Shown here in pieces: positions 62,875-64,000 of a DNA stretch of 64,000 nt. Source of the DNA: Herpetosiphon gulosus. Lineage in GTDB: Bacteria; Chloroflexota; Chloroflexia; Chloroflexales; Herpetosiphonaceae. How positions within the stretch are numbered: position 1 is the stretch's first letter; each line of letters begins with the position of its first letter. The notes beneath the pieces are model-generated. The model searched no databases and was not told the DNA's origin. It worked only from the letters and a program-made list of their open reading frames with translations. The stretch is taken from assembly GCF_039545135.1 (NCBI RefSeq), contig NZ_BAABRU010000021.1, positions 27,622-91,621 of the forward strand. The letters are read 5' to 3'. A program made the translations under genes and the position numbers.

Positions 62875-64000
62875 ATGCGCTTTTCCCTCCGGTCGATTCC
62901 TACGGACACCCGCCTTCCCGATGCCCTCACCGTCGATCTGTTTACCCACGTACTCCCGCCCACAAGCGTGATGCAGGCACTCACCCATGCATCACGCCGC
63001 CAACAACGCGTGCGGAAACTCTCTCACGCCAGCATGATCTGGCTTGTCGTGGCAATGCATCTGTGGTCACATCTGTCCATCGAGCATGTCTTCCAGAAAT
63101 TAATCCGTGGCCTGCGCTTTATTTGGCCTGATTCCACCTTTCCCCTGCCAAGCCGAAGCGCGCTCTGCTATCGTCGCTATCAACTCGGTGCCCGTCCATT
63201 TGTGACCCTCTTCCATCAATGCTGTGTCCCTTTGGCAACCCCCGCCACGCCTGATGCCTTTCTCTTCGGTTATCGACTCATGGCCATTGACAGCACCACC
63301 GAAATTGTCCCTGATACGCCGAGGAATGAGGCGGTATTTGGTCGCATGCGTGGCTCTCGTGGAGCCAGCGCGTTTCCACAACTCCGCGCGGTGTATTTGG
63401 TCGAGTGTGGCACGCATGCAATCGTGGATGCTGGATTTTGGCCATGCCTGACCCATGAACGGGTTGGTGGCTATCGGATGTTGCGCAAACTCCAACCGAA
63501 TATGCTCTTAATGTGGGATCGTGGCTTCCATTCTTATCGGATGTTTGCGCAGGCGCAAGCACGGGGTGCACAGGTCCTTGCACGGTTGTCACTCAGTGTC
63601 CGCCCCCAGATCTACGAGACCTTGGCCGATGGGTCAGCCTTGATTACGATCACACCCGTTAACCACGGTCGTCCCGTGCGGGAGGGTGGCATCCAATTAC
63701 GCATGATCTCCTACCGGCTCACCGATCCGGCCCTAGGGGATACCACGACGATGCATCGTGTGGTGACGAGCTTGCTCGATCCGAGCCGCTATCCCGCCGC
63801 TGATCTCGTTTGCGCCTATCACGAACGGTGGGAGATTGCGTTGGTCATTGATGAACTTGATACCCATCAACGTATTGCGCGACAGCCGTTGCGAAGCCAG
63901 CAGCCCGTTGGGGTCATCCAAGAATTATATGGGTTATTACTGGCCCACTATTGTATTCGCACGGTCATCCATGATGCTGCGCGTACCCGCACCCTTGATC
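62875..64000 (+). CDS. IS4-type transposase, truncated by the window end
   Basis: My own translation gives 375 residues with no stop. It shows an N-terminal transposase region (SHASMIWLVVAMHLWSHLSI, then SRSALCYRRYQLG) and a DDE core: MAIDSTTEIVPDTP (first Asp), LLMWDRGFHSYRMF (second Asp), and the YHERWEIALVIDEL block with the IS4-type Y-(2)-R-(3)-E-(6)-K/H spacing. AAGGAG lies eight bases before the ATG at 62875; ATG at 62818 is possible. The codon use (many CTC, CGC, CCC) is more GC-rich than neighbouring genes, fitting a mobile element. Confidence 0.85.
   Translation, partial: MRFSLRSIPTDTRLPDALTVDLFTHVLPPTSVMQALTHASRRQQRVRKLSHASMIWLVVAMHLWSHLSIEHVFQKLIRGLRFIWPDSTFPLPSRSALCYRRYQLGARPFVTLFHQCCVPLATPATPDAFLFGYRLMAIDSTTEIVPDTPRNEAVFGRMRGSRGASAFPQLRAVYLVECGTHAIVDAGFWPCLTHERVGGYRMLRKLQPNMLLMWDRGFHSYRMFAQAQARGAQVLARLSLSVRPQIYETLADGSALITITPVNHGRPVREGGIQLRMISYRLTDPALGDTTTMHRVVTSLLDPSRYPAADLVCAYHERWEIALVIDELDTHQRIARQPLRSQQPVGVIQELYGLLLAHYCIRTVIHDAARTRTLD

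Overview
The window looks like chromosomal DNA of a filamentous gliding Chloroflexota bacterium of the genus Herpetosiphon. The clues are a GRCGYC-type restriction-modification pair resembling HgiDI of Herpetosiphon giganteus, a secreted cellulase set (GH9, GH48, two GH8) with Pro/Thr linkers and family 2 carbohydrate-binding modules, a tandem of Chloroflexota-like membrane genes, and intergenic DNA filled with short repetitive text. Base composition is about 50% GC, and GTG and TTG starts are common. The genus is an inference; no database was searched.

Layout. 1-386: start of purB (minus). 621-5446: an unknown small gene, a four-S1-domain rpsA, then clpC. 5510-7319: YceI-like protein and an APH-fold kinase, divergent. 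7510-9515: AT-rich HgiDI-like restriction endonuclease and overlapping methyltransferase. 9559-10692: trans-sulfuration enzyme. 10789-13709: a TPM-domain membrane protein whose reading frame ends at a perfect A7 slippery site where a 626-residue coiled-coil/Gly-rich frame begins; this is a strong candidate for a programmed -1 frameshift. 13759-17230: four paralogous membrane genes plus a fifth small one, split by an IS982-family element with a clean target duplication. 17415-19424: a membrane-anchored multidomain protein. 19568-19896: tRNA-Arg(GCG), tRNA-Ser(CGA) and a second, identical tRNA-Arg. 19935-22359: SPFH protein, NadR and PnuC in one operon. 22652-27431: trypsin-like protease divergent from an XRE regulator, then a PQQ-propeller protein.

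27477-38772: housekeeping genes. These are a primary-type sigma factor, rpmB, then Asp23/DhaL/DegV/DegV (fatty-acid-kinase-like, same order as in Firmicutes), an Mrp-type ATPase, moaA, an SRPBCC protein, a small membrane protein and an esterase. 38925-43348: FG-GAP propeller protein, lipoprotein, patatin, and a membrane protein with two ribosomal L7/L12-like motifs.

43446-59760: the plant-polysaccharide region. A GH116 glycosidase, an ABC sugar importer without its own ATPase and a LacI-family regulator lie on the minus strand; GH9, GH48, GH8 and GH8 lie on the plus strand. Four palindromes close to the actinobacterial CelR/CebR box (TGGGAGCGCTCCCA) sit before the importer, before the regulator and in the GH9 leader, which suggests one cellobiose-type regulon. 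Both GH8 genes have strong terminator-like hairpins wedged between the upstream gene and their ribosome binding sites.

59813-64000: small membrane protein, MurJ lipid II flippase divergent from rpsT (S20), and an IS4-type transposase running off the window end.
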